64,000 nt of DNA. Origin: AWTP1-13 sp963840445 (GTDB lineage Bacteria; Pseudomonadota; Alphaproteobacteria; Rhizobiales; Hyphomicrobiaceae). Shown piece by piece: positions 62,629 through 64,000 of the stretch (position 1 is the stretch's first letter; every line of letters starts with the position of its first letter). Under the pieces are notes generated by a model that ran no database searches, was not told where the DNA came from, and was given only the letters and a program-made list of their open reading frames with translations. The stretch lies in assembly GCA_963840445.1 (NCBI GenBank), contig CAWIZC010000006.1:248001-312000 (forward strand), in the 5' to 3' direction. A program made the translations under genes and the position numbers.

Positions 62629-63386
62629 TGGCCGCGCCCTTGCTCGATGTCCTGTCCGTTACGAAGACCTTTGGTGGTCTGACTGCAGTCAAGGCCGCGT
62701 CGTTCGACGTGGCCGAGGGCTCCATCACCGGTCTGATCGGACCTAACGGTGCCGGCAAGACGACCATGTTCGCGATCATCGCCGGTTTCGAGACGCCGAC
62801 CGAGGGCTGTGTGCGCTACCGGGGGACGGACCTAAGCGGGTTTGATGTTCACCGTCGCGCGGCGCTCGGCATCGCGCGAACATTTCAGATCGTGCAGCCC
62901 TTTGCGGGGTTGACCGTGCGCGAGAACGTTGCTGTGGGCGCCTACCTTCGTCATCGCGAAAGGGCGCGTGCGCATGAGATGGCGGCCAAAGTCGCAGGGC
63001 TCGTGGGCCTTTCGCCGGTGCTCGATCAGTCGGCCTCGGAGCTGACGGTGGCCGGCCGCAAGCGTCTGGAGCTCGCCCGGGCTCTCGCTACCGAGCCGAA
63101 GCTGCTGCTGCTCGACGAAGTGCTTGCGGGGCTCAATCCGAGTGAGATCCGGGACATGATCCCGGTGATCCGGGCGATCCAGGAGTCCGGTGTCACGATC
63201 CTCATGGTCGAGCATGTCATGCAGGCCGTCATGAGCCTGTGTCAGCACATTCACGTGCTGGCCGAGGGGCAGATCATCGCGGGTGGTACGCCTTCGGCGG
63301 TGTCACGCGACGTGCGGGTGATCGAGGCGTACCTCGGGCATGGGGCAGCGAAGCGGCTTCAAGCCGCGGAGGGCGCCCATGCTTGA
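62628..63386 (+). CDS. livG: Liv-type ABC transporter ATPase, LivG (second system)
   Basis: 252 aa. Walker A GPNGAGKT (about 40-47), GIARTFQIVQPFAGLTVREN with the Q-loop, signature-region LTVAGRKRLELARAL, Walker B LLLLDEVLAGLNP and H-loop VEHVM. Walker B is followed by VLAG instead of PTAG, a variant common in this family. Overlaps livM by 1 nt and livF by 8 nt. Confidence 0.93.
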   Translation: MAAPLLDVLSVTKTFGGLTAVKAASFDVAEGSITGLIGPNGAGKTTMFAIIAGFETPTEGCVRYRGTDLSGFDVHRRAALGIARTFQIVQPFAGLTVRENVAVGAYLRHRERARAHEMAAKVAGLVGLSPVLDQSASELTVAGRKRLELARALATEPKLLLLDEVLAGLNPSEIRDMIPVIRAIQESGVTILMVEHVMQAVMSLCQHIHVLAEGQIIAGGTPSAVSRDVRVIEAYLGHGAAKRLQAAEGAHA

Positions 63387-64000
63387 GATTCGCGATCTCG
63401 TTGCGGGGTACGGAACAACGCAAGTGCTGCGTGGTGTCTCGCTGGACCTGGGAGCAGGCGAGATCGTGGCCGTTCTCGGTGCCAACGGCGTCGGCAAGAC
63501 GACCCTTAACCGCGCGATTTCACGACTTATTCCGATCACAGGTGGACGCATTGCCTTCGAGGGGACCTCAATTGAGGGAATGTCGCCGGCCAGCGTTGTA
63601 GAGCGCGGGTTGATCCACGTGCCTGAGGGGCGCAAGATTTTCTCCAACATGTCAGTCCGAGAAAACCTCGAGCTTGGCTCCTACCGTCGGGCCAAGGCGC
63701 GGCGCAGCGAAAATCTCAGCCGCGTCTTCGCCTTGTTCCCTCGCCTTCAGGAACGAAGCCGTCAGGTGGCGGGCACGCTCTCCGGTGGCGAGCAGCAGAT
63801 GCTCGCCATCGGTCGCGGCCTGATGGCCGAGCCGCGCCTGATCATTCTCGACGAACCTTCGCTCGGCTTGTCTCCGCGCTTGGTAGAAGATCTGTTCATG
63901 CTGATCGGCCGCATCGCCACGGATGGCCTTGCGGTCATGCTGGTCGAGCAGAACGTGGTTCAGTCGCTCGACCTCGCGCAACGCGCCTACGTGCTCGAGA
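63379..64000 (+). CDS. livF: Liv-type ABC transporter ATPase, LivF (second system), 3' end cut
   Basis: First 207 residues visible (family about 235 aa). Walker A GANGVGKTT (about 37-45), IHVPEGRKIFSNMSVRENLE, signature TLSGGEQQMLA, Walker B LIILDEPSLGLSP and H-loop VEQN are all intact in one frame, unlike the livF at 5143. The reading frame is open to the window edge. The ATG at 63379 overlaps the end of livG by 8 nt. Confidence 0.92.
   Translation, partial: MLEIRDLVAGYGTTQVLRGVSLDLGAGEIVAVLGANGVGKTTLNRAISRLIPITGGRIAFEGTSIEGMSPASVVERGLIHVPEGRKIFSNMSVRENLELGSYRRAKARRSENLSRVFALFPRLQERSRQVAGTLSGGEQQMLAIGRGLMAEPRLIILDEPSLGLSPRLVEDLFMLIGRIATDGLAVMLVEQNVVQSLDLAQRAYVLE

Overview
The window is high-GC, gene-dense DNA from a free-living heterotrophic bacterium, most likely an alphaproteobacterium (Rhizobiales or Rhodospirillales type). 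The basis is the mix of families: several branched-chain-amino-acid-type (Liv), TRAP and Bug uptake systems, xanthine-dehydrogenase-like molybdenum hydroxylase genes, a DUF1127 protein, a MocR regulator, bactofilins, CaiB-type CoA-transferases and many dispersed palindromic intergenic repeats. No rRNA, tRNA, CRISPR array, transposase or prophage was recognised. No taxonomic marker is present, so the lineage is an inference.

Layout. 1-5.9 kb: an N-carbamoyl-amino-acid-hydrolase-like M20 enzyme (cut by the window edge), divergent from a Liv ABC operon whose two permeases are fused into one protein. 5.9-9.4 kb: DUF1127, a MocR regulator, a short-chain dehydrogenase and a DUF1330 protein. 9.5-16.7 kb: a TRAP transporter (dctPQM, minus strand), divergent from a molybdenum hydroxylase operon (FAD, 2Fe-2S and Mo subunits, then a MoaD-like protein). 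16.9-20.8 kb: a GFA-family protein coupled to a YdiF-type CoA-transferase, then an enoyl-CoA hydratase and a Gfo/Idh/MocA oxidoreductase. 21-24.8 kb: an SRAP DNA-repair protein and a small glycan-type island (FkbM methyltransferase, glycosyltransferase, SAM methyltransferase). 25-37.8 kb: a dipeptide ABC operon (dppABCDF) followed by amino-sugar salvage genes (nagA, SIS isomerase/deaminase, GlcNAc kinase, murQ), bracketed by two bactofilin genes. 38-45.5 kb: an FAD monooxygenase with a Bug binding protein, a hybrid histidine kinase, small stress-type proteins and a GntR regulator.

45.8-64 kb is the most interesting part. A 3-dehydroshikimate-dehydratase-like fusion protein and a canonical type II dehydroquinase (aroQ) precede an IclR regulator. 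Divergent from it is a seven-gene operon: CoA-acylating aldehyde dehydrogenase, citryl-CoA-lyase-like enzyme, thiamine-diphosphate lyase, TIM-barrel isomerase, CaiB CoA-transferase, a second AroQ with altered active-site residues, and another TIM-barrel isomerase. A flavoprotein reductase, a HutC-type regulator and a complete Liv transporter follow. Together these look like uptake and catabolism of a quinate/shikimate-like or other hydroxylated carboxylic acid by a route I do not recognise. Both the dehydroshikimate-dehydratase-like protein and the second AroQ deviate at residues important in their families.

Five genes between 5.1 and 24.8 kb (livF, enoyl-CoA hydratase, Gfo/Idh/MocA, fkbM, SAM methyltransferase) each carry exactly one extra base, and a sixth (the glycosyltransferase) may as well. 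This looks like residual insertion error in the assembly, although real decay cannot be excluded. Stem-loops sit between the binding-protein gene and the permease gene in three transporter operons, and a 60-bp repeat family occurs three times.
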